From positions 1 to 64,000 of the forward strand of contig CAMPDV010002032.1 in NCBI GenBank assembly GCA_946699065.1: a stretch of 64,000 bases of DNA, given 5' to 3'. The notes beneath the pieces were generated by a model that searched no databases, had not been told where the DNA came from, and worked only from the letters and a program-made list of their open reading frames with translations. Origin of the DNA: Loxodes magnus. Its lineage: Eukaryota; Ciliophora; Karyorelictea; Loxodida; Loxodidae. Positions 48,126 to 62,100 of the stretch are shown here, piece after piece (positions within the stretch are counted from its first letter, which is position 1; each line of letters opens with the position of its first letter). Position numbers and translations under genes: made by a program.

Positions 48126-50179
48126 AGAGAAATTTTAGATTAGCTATCTATAAGTCATTAAATATTGCACTAGTGTTGGGAATACTAGTTGATTTTTACC
48201 TTTCATTATAATATCAGCAATGCTAGCTCCAATTTAACAAAAATAATTCTACTTAGTAAAAAGATAAAAATTACATCATTTAATCTTTAATCTCAAAATC
48301 AGAGCAAAGAAATAAATTTGAAGTAAGATAACTATTTATTAAAAATTAAGAAATGTCAAGATAATCGAAACCTTGCTTACTTATGAATATTTGCAAATAG
48401 ATATTATAATTGATGATTTCAAAGAGTTTAATAAGCATAGCAATATTTAACTTAAAAAAAATAATTCTAAGAATGCCTTTAAAAATACAGTCATGTCAAT
48501 AGAAAAAATTATTTGTTGATTTAATAAAAGATATAAAACATTTTCTCTTTAATAATATACGCTAAATACAATAGACATCTAATTTAAAAGCTATTTCAAT
48601 CTAAAAATTAATTACTTATATTTATAATTTTAAATATGAACTGAATCATCGATATATCAAAACTCAATTCAATAAACTTTGCTTAAGTAGATAGGAATTT
48701 GATACATTTGAGCACATTTTCAAACGTAATCTTTTTACAGATATTTTAAAATTTTTTAATAAACTTAAAATAATTAATGGAAATAGTGTAAAAGACTTGT
48801 TTTATATGACTAAACTATATTAATAAATAGTTTACAAAAGATAAGATAATTAAATTAGATAAATACATAAAAATATTTCATCAATAATATTTAGAAAACC
48901 ATTAGAGATTTTAAGAACTAGAGTGAATAGAAAATAGATTATATTAAAAACCTACTAACAGATTTAATGAGCTAAAAAATTCTTTATCAAGATGAGAGTG
49001 AAAGAGAATCATGAATGAAATATAGAAATTTTTAAATTTAGCTTAATTTGCATGGTTGAAAGGCAATAATTATACAATTAAGTCTAAATATTTAAACTGC
49101 TATAGTTGATTATTATTACTTATGATTTAAACTTTTAAATAGTGAATAAGATTTTGAAATGATTAATTTTTAAAAATAAAAATAAATAATTTTAATAATT
49201 ATAATTAATTTTATTAATTGTAAGCTAAAATATGGGCCTTTCTAATATAATAGTTGATATATATATAAATAATAAAAATGATAGGATAAAATTTAATGTT
49301 TTAGCATTTATAATATTAAAGGATAGTTTTAGTTAAAATATGTTTTTAAAGAAATAAAGTAATTTAATTATAATTAAATATTTGATGTAAGTATAATTTT
49401 GTTATTATTAGCAAATTAATAATAATGGCTTATATTTAATTTTCTTTAAACTGACAATTATAAAATAATTAATTTTACATAATTATGTTTAATTAAATTT
49501 ATATAAATTAATAATTTATACTTAACTTTAAAATATAATAAAAGCCAGTTAAGATTATTATTATAATTACTTATATTACTTAGAACTAAAAATTATACAT
49601 TCATTAAATTTATAATTATTGATAATTCTTTATTAATTTTATTTTATACAGTTATCTCTAAAGATATGCTTAACTATATTTACTTTTTAATTCACTAAAT
49701 TATTGCTTTAATTATTGTAGACATTAATTATCAAATGTGAACTTTTATATTTTTATAATCTAGTAATCAAATGCTTATTGTTAACCAATTATTTAAAACT
49801 CTTATCAAAATTATGAAAAGCATCCTCTTTATTAGTTTTAAATTGATACAAAGATAATTAATTCTAGCATATAATTATTGAATTATTTTATATTTTTGAT
49901 ATAGTATTTTTAATATTAATATCTTACTATTATAAAGGATTATTTTAAACTATATTTTGCTATCATTTAGAATTTTATATTATTAAAGTAATAAAGCTAA
50001 AGTTTCCTTTGGTTTACTTAGAACTTCAATTCCTTTTAGATATTTCTTCCTTTATATTCTCTATGTTTTATTAATTATAGTTAAATAAAGAGTTATTTAA
50101 ATGGCTTAGCAATTTAATTAGTTTTTAGAACCTAAATTTTAATATTTATTTATAAAAATGAATGCTATAAATTAAAGCT
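48126..50179. other. AT-rich spacer of block D between LINE-2 and LINE-1
   Basis: Reverse-complement counterpart of A 7,841-9,959. No gene is seen. Confidence 0.4.
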
Positions 50180-53045
50180 ATTTAGTAATAATATTTAACT
50201 TTAATAAAAGAGTTATTGCACGAAACTGTTTATTTAAATTTTAAATTAAAAGAGTTTTTTGACATCTATAACTGCATGAATTGCTTCCTTCAATTATAGA
50301 CATTAGTAAATGTTTTTAATGCTTTTTAATATAATCTTGAACTCATCAATTTTTAATTACTCTTGTTATAGTCTCATCTTTTATTTCTCCATTTTTACTT
50401 TTTCCATTTCTAATCATTCTAATCTTCTTGATATAAGTTTCTTGTAAAATCTTTTTATTTATAAATCTAAATATCTAAAATAAGACTTTAGAAAGGAGTT
50501 TATAAGTCCTTAATCATATATTATAATGCGTCTTAAGTCATAATTCTCAATCTCTTATATTAGAATAGTATATACATTTAAAAATCTGCTCAAATGTACA
50601 ATACTCTCCACATATACAGTAGGGATTATCAATAGGATAATCAAGATCTTAAAGATCTTTTCGGGGATTAAAAGATTGGGTTCTAAGTTTATATATACTG
50701 ATAATTTCTTGTCTAAATTATTTGTTCAACTTAGTGTAAGTAATTACTAAAAATTGGTTAAGATTACTAAACTGCTTAGTATATATTTTAGCTATTTTCA
50801 TTCTCTTAAACTTTTGAGTAGCTGTATTATAGAAATATTGTTGTTTTTTGACTCTTATATATTTAGTAAACATTTTTTAATTTATACTAATCTTGGAATT
50901 CTACAGGGCGATACTATAGATGTCTGATAATCGCTAAACTTTATCATAGCATTGAAATCAAATTTTTCAGTTGGTAATGAAAAGAGAGCCTATTGTCGAT
51001 GTTGGAAAATTAATGCTTTCTTATTTCATTTTATAATAGAATTTAAAAAACTTTATTGTCATAATGTGTTTGAAAGATAACCAGTTTAAATCTATGAAAC
51101 ATAATTTATTAATTGCTGAAGTTGCTGCTTAAAATGCTTTTCTTGAAATCATTCTCATACTTGATTCAATTCTATTCAAAAATCAAGTTATTCCTCTCTG
51201 AATACACCATGGTACTAGTTCTCTCCATATTCTGCTTTAGGTAATGTAAAAAGTTTGCATAAAGTTTTAAAATGCCAATAAATCACATTCTTATATCTAA
51301 TTAGTTAAAAAAACAGCTTTTTTCATTGCAGCTAAATACTTGAACGCGACTTCTTTACAATGAGGATTAAAATTTTTCTTCTAATGTAGCATTACATCTA
51401 AATATGTGTCTTTTTCCTTTTAAATAATTGGTTAATTATCTAATCATAAATTTAAATTTTATTATTTATAATGTTTCTTTAAAATTTAGATGCATTCAGA
51501 TTTTATAAATTTTATCTTTAATTGAGTTTATGTAAAAATACTTACTTGTTTCATTTATTAACTCCTTCATCTACTTTGCAGTTTTGGGAAGAAGAATCAA
51601 ATCATCTGCTCATCGTCTACGTGCGAAGATAATACTCCAACCCTGGCATTTGAATCCCAATCAGGTATTTTTACTTTCCAAATATCTAATTACTATGTCA
51701 TATGGTCCATGTGACTTTCCTTACATAACTCCATTGTTGTATTATAATGTTCTGATGTTCTTTCCTCTATTTTAAATGAAGAATTTAGGTTTTTGTAAAA
51801 CGATTCTAAGGCTATTATTATTCCAAGTGGTAGTTTAACTCTCTTTAATTGATCAAATGAAAGTCTTCTTTCTATTGAGTCAAACATTTTTTCAACATCT
51901 ATCAGTGTTGCTATCAATTTAGTCTTACTTTTAGCACTTTTCCGATAGTTATCAATTATTTGTTATATTATTCAAATTTATTAAGTTGCTTATCTAATTT
52001 TCATAAATCCCATTTATGAAGAACGAATCAAATTTCTCTAATAAATCAGATTGTATAGCCTTTTTGTTAAATCTTTATCATATAGTTTTATAATAATACT
52101 AATAAGAGAAACAGGTAGTCAGTTTTTCCAGTCATCTTTATTTCCTTTTTTAAATATTGGAATTACCGACAATGTATTTAATTCCTAAGGATTTATTCCA
52201 AATCTTAACATATTATTTAGAAAAGAGTGAAGAATTATTAACAATTATTATCCACCATATTTCAGAAATTCACTTTTATTCTGTCTTGACCAGCTGCCTT
52301 TCCATTCGTAATTTCTTTTATAATTTCTTGTATTTCTTGTATGGTAAAAAGATAAAATCTTTATAAATATGAGAGTTGATAATCTTTAATTTCCTAAATA
52401 CTATCTTATATTTTATCTATTTTTTAATTAATGAGAATTATATTATTTAGTTAGATTAAAATTTTTGTTAAAAATAAATTCTTCCATGACTCAATGGATT
52501 TATTTTTGATTTCTTAATTAAAATTCATTTAATTTATTTTTTAGGGTTTTTAATATTCTTAGTATGTGAAAATATTTCTTTAGCATCTCCATTTAGAAGT
52601 AAAAGTTTCTTTTTTGCTTTGTTTTTTCAAACTTTCACAAATTAGACTTGAAATCATTCAGAATGTCATTTCACTTTTTCATGAAGATTAGTTACTTATT
52701 TGTTTATTCTTCCAGATATAATATGTGCTTCTTTATATACTGAGTTAGCCCTTTTAGGCCTACATATTTCTCAGTAAGATCTTGAGGAAAATTGTTATAA
52801 CTTGAGTCTGGAATAAAGGATCCTAATGTTTAATCAGCATTGTATTAGATGTTATTTTTGATAAATTCATATTAAACTTCAAGATTATCTTAATCTATCT
52901 AAAAGAATTCTAGATAAGTTTGTAGGAAAGATTCTAAATATTTTTGATGATATATTGCATCTTATAACCTATTTATTTTATATTTCCTCCAATTCTTGCG
53001 CATTTTCAATTAATCTCATATAAAATTAAGTTTTGTTTTATAAAT
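50180..53045 (-). mobile_element. LINE-1 in block D with reverse transcriptase domain, frameshifted
   Basis: Minus-strand non-LTR ORF2 from the pre-RT linker (about 53,045) through a full RT region to the C-terminal finger (about 50,590-50,645). RT motifs visible are G-N-K-D-D-W-K-N..P-V-S-L-I-S-I (about 52,105-52,155), A-T-L-I-D-V-E-K-M-F-D-S-I-E-R-R-L (about 51,860-51,910), G-V-M-Q-G-K (about 51,715-51,735) and the catalytic A-D-D-L-I-L-L-P-K at 51,583-51,609. The frame changes between the second and fourth motifs, so the enzyme is not intact. No endonuclease precedes it. Segment 50,900-52,545 is what A and B have lost. Confidence 0.8.
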
Positions 53046-55859
53046 CAATTTGCAGGAAAAAATTTTCTTTTTAAGCTATAATATCATCTTATCACTGTTT
53101 ATCTTATAAAAGAATTGTTTTAAGAATTAAGTTTTTATCTTTAAGTAATCTAGCATTTTCAGTTGATATCATACTTTATGAATAAATATAATTACAATCT
53201 TTAAAATATCAATCAAATAGATAAATGAACAATAAATAATGACTATTTAATTAGAAAATGAATATGAAAACATTTTAATTTAATTTCTTGATAAGATATT
53301 TTAAATTTAAATAAGTGCTTAATCTTTTAAAAATCATATTTATTAAACCACTTCAAATGTTTTTATGTTTATGAATATTTAGTATCTTAAATTAAAAAAT
53401 ACTATATTATATATCAAAGTAAGCATTTATTAAAGGAATGCTTAAATTAAAAATTATAATTTAGTTGTCTAATAATTTAGAATATAACAAAAAGGCTCAT
53501 GTTTAAGATCATTTATGAAATTGTGGGCTATTAGCATTATCGGCTTAGTAGAAACTTTGATTTTATTATGCTATATATGTTTCTTTTTATATTGTACGAA
53601 ATATTTGCCATTTTTTATAGATATAATTATAATAGTTATTAAATTACACTTTGTATATTATTTTAATTAATACAAAAGATTAAAGCTTTTCTTTTAACCT
53701 TTTTTGATATAATTAAGGTATATTGATTTCTTAATTATTTACACTTTCATTTTGGTAATTCTTATTATTTAATATTATAATATAATTTTATTCTTATTTT
53801 AGATGGAAGTATAAGATAATTTACAAGAAACTTAAGATTTTTATTATTTTGCATATATTCAAATTATTTATATAGTTTACTAACAAATGCTTTTATATGA
53901 TAAATAATCAATCTATTTTTTACAAAAGCTTTCAGCTTTAATAAAATAGCTTCATTAGGAATTCAAATTTTAAGATTAATAAATAAAATCAATTTTCTAT
54001 ATATATAGTAGATATATTCAAGTTGCTTTAAATCAGAAAGCTTATCTTTAAAGCCATTCCTTTTAATATTACGAAATAAAAAAAATTTTGAAGAGAAAAA
54101 ATACTTAATATAGCAATTTTTTCTTAAAAACTAATTTTTCTCTTCTAAATTAACATCTTTTCGCAAACTAAAAACAGATAAATTACTTGTAGTAAGCTCT
54201 TTTCAAGGCACTTTTGCTAATCTTTTTAAATTTTTAATGTTTTTCTTATTATTATAATAAGACAGTTTTTTTAAACTTGATTAATAAATTTTTTGTTTCT
54301 ATATTTTATATAGTTAGGTTAGATATATTATTTAGATCCTTGTTTAATTACTTTTTTTTAGATTCTTTGTAAATTGGCCTAAAATTTATTATTACAGATG
54401 TATTGTACCTCATTTTTTCTATTTGATTGATCATATTTTTATAAAGAGATTTTTAGCTCTTTTTAGATTAGTTATTTTTTAAAATTCGCAATATCTATTA
54501 AAAAGTTAGTTTTAAGCCCTCTTATAGAAAAATTTTTTTACTGATTTTGTTTCTTCCTAAAATTGTCATTTATTTTTTATCTTTACTTCTTAAAAGTCAT
54601 TTAAAAAACTTTTCAAATCTTTTAAAATTCTATCCCTTTAAGAAAAGGATTTATTTATCCCGAAAATCTTTTGTAGCGAATAACTCAGAGCGAAAAAAGG
54701 ATAATTTTTTCACAATTTCATGGTTTATTTTATTATATCTCCTTTCTTCTAGAGATTCTTTTCATTTAAGTAAATTCTTATAACATTAAAAATTTTTAAA
54801 GCAAATTTTTTCATTTACTCGAAAAGAATTTCAAAATTAAAAAATGTTTTTTCTTCAAACATAAACAATAAATTATTTTATAATTTCAAAAATAATTTAC
54901 CTTATCAAAAATATATTTTAAAATCAAAAACAAAAAATTTTTTTTACAAATTCTTCAAATCAAAAAATTTTCCTAACAAAAAAAATGTTTTTTATTTTTA
55001 CAAAATAACATTTCAACAAAAAAGATTTCCAAATTCTATTTTGAATATAAAATTTTTTTTATTCCTATTTTTATCTCAAAAATCTTTTATATTTGGAATT
55101 TTTTCTTGAAATTTTATTCCTATTTAGGATTTTTTAACCGAAATAAAAAAATTTATTCCGTGCCGAAAATCTTTGGTAGTATAAAACTCTGATCAAAAAA
55201 CAAATTTTTCATTTTTTGAGAATATCATGCTTTAAACCTGAAAGATAAATAAAAAAACTTACCATCAGAAAAATTAATTTTCCAATCGGAAACAATAAAT
55301 GTTAAACATAAAATTAAAAATTTTATATTAATAATAAATAATAATAATAATAATAGTTAATAATAATTAATTAAAAAATAAATAATAAAAAAACAAAATT
55401 TAATTTAAAATAAAATAAATAAAATACTTAATTAAATTTTTTAATTAATAATCAAGATTATAAACCAGCTTTAACCTTATAAATAATATTTTAACTACTT
55501 CACAAAAAAAAAAAAAAATTTTTACTTAACTTGAAATTTTACAAAATATAAAAATAAATCTATAAAATTTTATAGAATAAAATTAAACTTAAACTTATTT
55601 TACGTCTTCATTTAACAAAATTATACTTTTAATATTTTTAAACATTACCCACTTTAAATCAACATGCCTCGCTAATTTCAATAACCTATATTATTCTTTT
55701 TTTAAACCAATAATATTTAAGAATATACAACCTTTTAATAAATAAAGCAAACACTTCATAAAATTACAAACGTAATTACCATTAAACATTCATTTAAATG
55801 AATAACTAATATCTTATATTTTTAATCTTAAAATTTAATTAAGTCAAATAGCAAGTTAC
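53046..55859. other. Block D counterpart of A 2848-6604 (inverted), no SINE
   Basis: Contains the inverted 3' region of the WD40 gene with the repeated motif (for example TTTGGTAGTATAAAACTC near 55,170). The uninterrupted SINE target lies near 54,520-54,545. No gene is recognised. Confidence 0.5.
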
Positions 55860-56946
55860 TCAACTCGAAATCCTCCATTTTCTAATTGTCTTGTCATTAG
55901 CTCCCGATACCAACCATCTATTATCAATACTCAATGCTATAGATTATATTGATCTTGAATGCCCTTGTAAAGTCTATATACATTCACCCTTATCAAAGTT
56001 CCAGATCTTGATTGCTCTATCCAATGATCCAGAAAAGATAACACTTGAATCAACACTTAACTGAATACTTGATACACCACCTGCATGACCTTGAAGAGTA
56101 CGAATACACTAACCAGAAGAGAAGTCCCATATCTTAATAGTACTGTCACCAGAACCTGATATTATATACCTATTATCCTTAGACACTATTACCGATGAAA
56201 CAGAACCTGAATGCCCAGTAAGATTTCGCACAAGCTGACCAATCTAGAAATCCCAAATCTTTATAGTTGTATCACCAGATCCCGATATAATATATCTAGA
56301 GTCATAGGAGATTACTACCGAGTTAACTATATCAGTATGACCCGTTATAGTTCTTTGGAGATCACCATTGAGGAAATTTCAGATCTTTATGGTTTTGTCA
56401 TGAGATCCTGATACTATATAATTAGAGTCAGGGGAGATTACTACCGAGGTAGCATAGAAAGTATGCCCCGTTAAAGTTCTTATGAGAGCACCAGTCTATA
56501 AGTTTCAGATCTTTATGGTTTTGTCACTAGATCCTGATACGATATAATTAGAGTCAGGGGAGATTACTACCGATCTAGCTGAGGAAATATGCCCCGTTAT
56601 AGTTTTTAGGAGAGTACCTGTCTGGAAATTCCAGATCTTTATCGAATTTTCAGGATATACTGAACCTGATACAATTCAATTCAGATTACTTGATATGGCT
56701 ACCGAGTAAACAGGATAAGTGTGATCAGTAAGGACTTAGTCTAAAAAATATTAAAGAAATACCTTTACTTTGGTCATAACTGATCTTATTTATTAACTTT
56801 TAGTAGCATAAGTTAGGCAGAATTTCATACTTAAAATGAAGTAGAGATATTTTCCCTAAAATGTGGCTTCTCGCTCTTAAGAGTTTTCTTAAAAAAATAC
56901 TTTTAGTAAATTGTTTTTCTTTTTTCTCCATTTCTTTTTTCTCCAT
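55860..56946 (-). CDS. Seven-bladed WD40 protein, copy D (one 22-nt intron)
   Basis: The protein has 354 residues on the minus strand. Exon 1 is 56,946-56,763, the intron 56,762-56,741 and exon 2 56,740-55,860, ending K-W-R-I-S-S then TGA. Its length is identical to A and C, with no frameshift. Two in-frame ATGs lie 15 bp apart. Hypervariable residues by blade are YPVY, SSAR, FYAT, DIVN, GSVS, GGVS and RSIQ; the residue before the blade Asp is S, H, G, G, L or N in blades 2-7. The conserved frame in the oldest-looking block, next to heavily frameshifted LINE DNA, argues that the gene is maintained by selection. Role as for copy A. Confidence 0.85.
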
Positions 56947-59900
56947 TTTAATTTTTATAACTTAATTCAATAAATATTTAATTAAAATAACTCAATAAAT
57001 TTTACTGACTCAGTTTCAATAAAATTAAACAATTAAATTATTTATTAAGCATACTTATAAATATCTTCTTAAACATTGATTTTTCTATTTTTGTCTTAAA
57101 ACAAGACGAGATATAAAACTAATAGTGTACAAACTTTTATAATTTTAATAATTTTATATCCTTTACTTTTAAATAAAGGGATAAATTATTATTTCAAAAG
57201 TTTTATAATGAAGAATTATATCCTTATTATAATAATTTTAATATGCATTTATTAATTACTACTTATTTGTGCTTTTAATCAAAGACTCTTAATAAGAAAA
57301 CTTAATTTCGTTGTAGACCCTTTTAAATGATAAATAAAACATTACAATTTTTTAAATCTACTGTTATTAATTATTGCTTTTTACTTACATTTAATCAAAA
57401 AAAACATTTATTTAAGCTTTTTACTAATTTAAAAAAATAAAATAAGTTTCTTATTAATTAGTTTGAATAAATATTAAAAAACATCAAATTATTTAAAATA
57501 AAGTATTTTTCGAATTTATAAGATAAAATCTTTTATTTATCCACTTTCTTACTACTATTTCATTAAAACTTTTTATTTATAAAGATATCTCTTAAAATAA
57601 TAAACTAATATAATTTATTACTTTTAATGTTGATTTTAAGCAAATGTAATAGATATAAGTAGTAGAAAGTAAATATTTAAACTAACTATAAATGGTGTAT
57701 CACTAATTATATCTTACAATTATTAAATAGTAATATTTAATTTTATTATTAAAATAAGCTTTAATATGTTTAATTATGTCTATTAAATACTTAATATTTT
57801 ATCCTTTTAGCTTTATTAGTTATTAATTAATTTCTCTTTAATTAATAAAGATATTAGATTAGTTATAATTAATACATTTAGATAACTTTCTCTTTTTATA
57901 GCAAACTAATATTATATTTATTATTTATATTATTTTTGGAATTATCATTTCTAATTAATAATACCTAAATTATTCTAGATTATTTAAAGATAAAAACTTT
58001 ATTCTATACTTATCCAAAAAACATAGTTACCACTATTAATACTCTCTTTATTAAAATAACTTGTTTGATATAAATAAAATTATAAGCTTTTTTAAGAAAG
58101 AAAGCATATTTTAAATATATTCTATTATTATTTTCTGAATTAATAGAAAGAGTAAACTTAACATAACATGCTTCTTTGTAGCATGAGATAATATAAGTAT
58201 TATATTAGCTAGTATAAGTTATTTAAAACTAATCTAACAGATTATTATTTACTCTTAACAAATTTTATTAGTCTACTATTATTCTATATCTTATTGTTCC
58301 TAATAAACAATTCTACATGTTTTGCTTAGCACATAATCATTTATTAATCTTATTACAAAGGATTAAAATATAAAAAGAAATATAGATAGTTATAGAATTA
58401 ATTGAAACTTAGGTATTAAAATAAGCTAGACTTTTAGATTATTTATAATTTTCATAAATTTAAATTATATTTATATATTCATTTTTATTAACTATCTTTT
58501 GTAATTAACTTTTGTTTGGAAAACTGATAAAAAGATGCATTTTGTAAAATATTTAGTCTTAATTTATCTAAGTTTATTTTAGTGAGTATAAGAATATATT
58601 AAATTTAAAGTATTAATGATACTAGTTCTATAAAACATTTAGGTAATTATATATACTAAAATAAATAGCAAAGAGAAAACATTATTCTTTTATATAATTA
58701 AATAAAGAAAACCTAGCTTAAATCTTCAATAGAGTCAATTATTCATATATCTAAAATCCTCTATTTATCTTAAAATCAAGTGTTTAATATATTATAACCT
58801 CCTTTACTAACTCACTTAATTATATTAATTCATAAAAACTTAAAAGAAAATTCCTTTTTACTTTAACTGTACTTGGAAATATTCTAAGTACTTTAACTAG
58901 TTAAAGATAGGTTTAATTAGAGACTAATAAGAAATTTTCTTATCCTCTAGATAAAATATTTAATAAAACTGTGATTACATTTCTTATTAAGAATAATATT
59001 TTAAATTAAAATAAGGAAAATTAATATTTTTCTATTTGTTTAATAAATATTTAAAATAATTTATTATAAAATCTATTAATATTTTATAAAAAACCAAAGT
59101 AAATACAAAATAATTAATTAAATAATTATAAATGATATTATAAATAAATATTTAAATATTTTATTAATTTTTAGATAAAACATATAATCAATTATGTAAT
59201 CTATATTTTAACTTAGAAATGTACTAAAATATTTTTAAAAGTTAAATTAAAAATTATAAGGAAAACTTAAGAAATTAAATTTTTTTATAAAAAATGAATA
59301 TAAAATTTACTAATGATTTAATTGATACTATCAGTTTTATTAAATTATTTAAAATTATTACTAAAAGAAAAAAATATAAATTAATTAATTAAAAAAATTA
59401 TAATTTAAAATTTTATATTTAACAATATTTGTGATAAAGATAAATATTAAAGAATATTAAACATTTTACAAATCTGGCATCGATTGACTTTTAAATATAG
59501 AAATTCAACATAAAAATAATTATTCTTAGAAATTTTCAGTTTCAAAATATAAAAAATTAAAAATGTTAAAAAATTCTCTAACTCTCAGTTTTTTATAATC
59601 AGCCTATTCGAAGATAGTTTATTTTTACTATTTTTCATCCTTTAAGGATGTATATTATGGTACAAGTACTAATTTTTTTATTAGTTTCAAATTTTAAACT
59701 TCTACTTAAGTGGAAACTTTTCAATATTTGAATAAATAAGTAAAAATTATTTAATTTTTTATTTTCTAAACTTAATATGAAATTCAGCTTCATTTTTTTA
59801 AAACAATTTAATTATTTAAATATTAGAATTCTAACTTTAAATGTTAAGTAAAGTAGCATAATTAATTAAATTTTGAATTAAAAGCATATTTATTTTTTAA

Positions 59901-60351
59901 TTTTATTGATTAAAATATGCCTATAAATAAAATATGAAACTAGGAGTATTTTTTATTAAAAGGAGAGTTAAAGATTGTCTAAGAACAATAGATATACAAA
60001 TAAAATAAGATTAAACTTTTTGATAAATTTGTATTAAGAAAATAAAATATAAATGATAGTAAATTTGAATATTATTCTTACTTATTTAAAAATTTAATAT
60101 TATTTAAATATTTTAATTAAAATTAAAATTTCTGGTAATTAAGTTTTATAAAAATTACTCATTTATAATTACAAATTATAAGCTAAAATAATATAATTAT
60201 AATAATAGTATTTATAATTTATTTACGTATCTTATATTTATTATTTTTATAAATTTAATTTCATAGAAAAATAATTAATAATAATTAGTATTTAATAATT
60301 AATGCAATTGTATCTAATTTATAATTAAAATCAAAGTTTTCTAATTCTAGG
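56947..60351. other. Upstream DNA of WD40 gene D
   Basis: Very AT-rich; matches block A 1-1760 and block C 40,188-43,435 in reverse. The CCTTTTTT array is absent. No gene is seen. Confidence 0.5.
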
Positions 60352-62100
60352 TTTAAGACATCTTAAATAATTTAGTGAAATCATTGTTAAAAATCCCTCA
60401 GTCCCTTTCTATCAGTACATGCTAACAAAAAATTTACTAGACAAAATAAAAATTGGCTTTCTAGATTGAATTTGATTTATAGATACTTTTTATTTGAGTC
60501 TTATTTCCTAAACTGTTCTTATTCTCTACATTAAAGATCTTTCTCTAAATTATAATTTTCACTTCCCATTTATTGAACTTAAGGCTGTAGCTCATTCAAT
60601 GGTCTTTAATTATTTTACTTTATCTATTTTTTGCCACTTTTGTAATGAATTAATGAGGTATTTCTTTATTTTGTGAAGATTTTTCTGAATCCTCAAATTC
60701 ATAATTAAAACTGATTATAATATTTCCTATTTGTTTATTTTATACTTCTTAGATTTTACTTTTGGCAGGTATTTTATAGCGTTTTACACTAATTCTGCTC
60801 AGTTAGTCCTTTTTCTCTTTCAAATAAAAATAATTTCTAATAGCTTCAGTAAATCATAAAGTCTTAAGATTTTATTTTTGATATCTATTAATATCTTTTT
60901 GATTTATGACTTATACTTTCTTATTTACTAATAATCATAATTATTCTTATTTATTTGGTAAATCTAAAGTTCTAATTTTGAAATAAATTCTCAATTAGTT
61001 TAGATGGAGTTAAGACTTTAGTGAAGTTTAGAAGGTATTAAAACATTTATTGTTCCCAGTTAATTTCTTTATTTCTTTAATTTAAATGAAATAGGAAGTT
61101 TTCTTTTATTTAATTAAGATTTATATTAAATTAAAGATATTTAATTAATATATTTATTAATAGAAATACTTTTAGTAGAAATCTTCTAATATTATTATTT
61201 TTCTTATTCTTAAAATTATATTAATTCTCTTTTATCTAAACTTGAGTCTTATCATTATTATTTTAATCCACTCCTTATTTTTAAATAAGATGATACTATG
61301 ATTTTGCTCTAATGTTTTATAGCTAAAAAATTAAAATTTAAATATTATTAAAAGATAATCAAGCAAACTAATGTTCTTATTTTAAATAATTCAATGAATG
61401 TTAAAGGTATTAGATAAATCAAGTTCACTTGAAGGCTTAAATTATTATTTCATATCTATAACTTGCTCCTAAACTCTTCCTTTTACCGCTTCTATTCCCT
61501 TTAGTTATTTTTGCTTTTTGGAGTTCTTGATGTTCAGGCCAATGGAGAATTGACTTCTATAAAATCCTTGAATTTAAATTACAAATTTCAGCTAGACTCT
61601 TTAATTAACTTCAATGCTTTTAAACATCTTATTTGAAATCTTCTTTTCTGCTTAAAAATAGTCTCTTTAAGTTAAGTCCTTGTATTTTTAAGAATTGATA
61701 TTTCAGCATGATACCATTTAAGAATTTTCAGTGAAGCTTGAAATTTACACCTTTAAGTTGTATTCAATTAGGTTATAATTATACATATTAGTGATATTAA
61801 AGTGTTCTTACCTTAGTCTTCATTTGTTACTTCTAATGTTTATATTATTCTATCAAGAACTAAATCTCTTACTCAATCTTGCAAGTTAACTGTTCACTAC
61901 TTGTTTATGATTAATATCACAAAAATAGAAGGTTTTACTGATTCTATAAATCATTTATAATGACATTTAATCTCTAGAGCTAATACAATTATTTAGTAAC
62001 TTTTATTAAGTTGATAATGATTTACTTGCTTCAATAAATCAAGGATTAGCTTTTCTTTTTTTTAATAAATTTAATTAAAAAATTAATAAAATATAAGTGT
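60352..62100 (-). other. Possible minus-strand coding region, unrecognised
   Basis: Outside the repeated blocks. Minus-strand frames give Lys/Gln-rich, protein-like text (for example K-K-Q-K-Q-L-K-G-I-E-A-V-K-G-R-V near 61,480-61,530), but two frames look equally good at several places and no motif is found. Treat as unresolved. Confidence 0.2.

Larger units (their letters stand above)
46672..60351 (-). repeat. Segmental duplication, block D (inverted copy of A; inverted partner of C)
   Basis: Read on the minus strand from 60,351, it matches C 40,188 onward, then A 1 to 11,395. Unlike A and B it lacks the SINE (empty site near 54,520-54,545) and retains the RT part of LINE-1 (about 50,900-52,545). 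D therefore keeps an older state of the block. Confidence 0.9.

Noticed and set aside
51584-51775. Plus-strand open frame at 51,584
   Set aside because: Antisense to the reverse transcriptase A-D-D region of LINE-1 on the minus strand.
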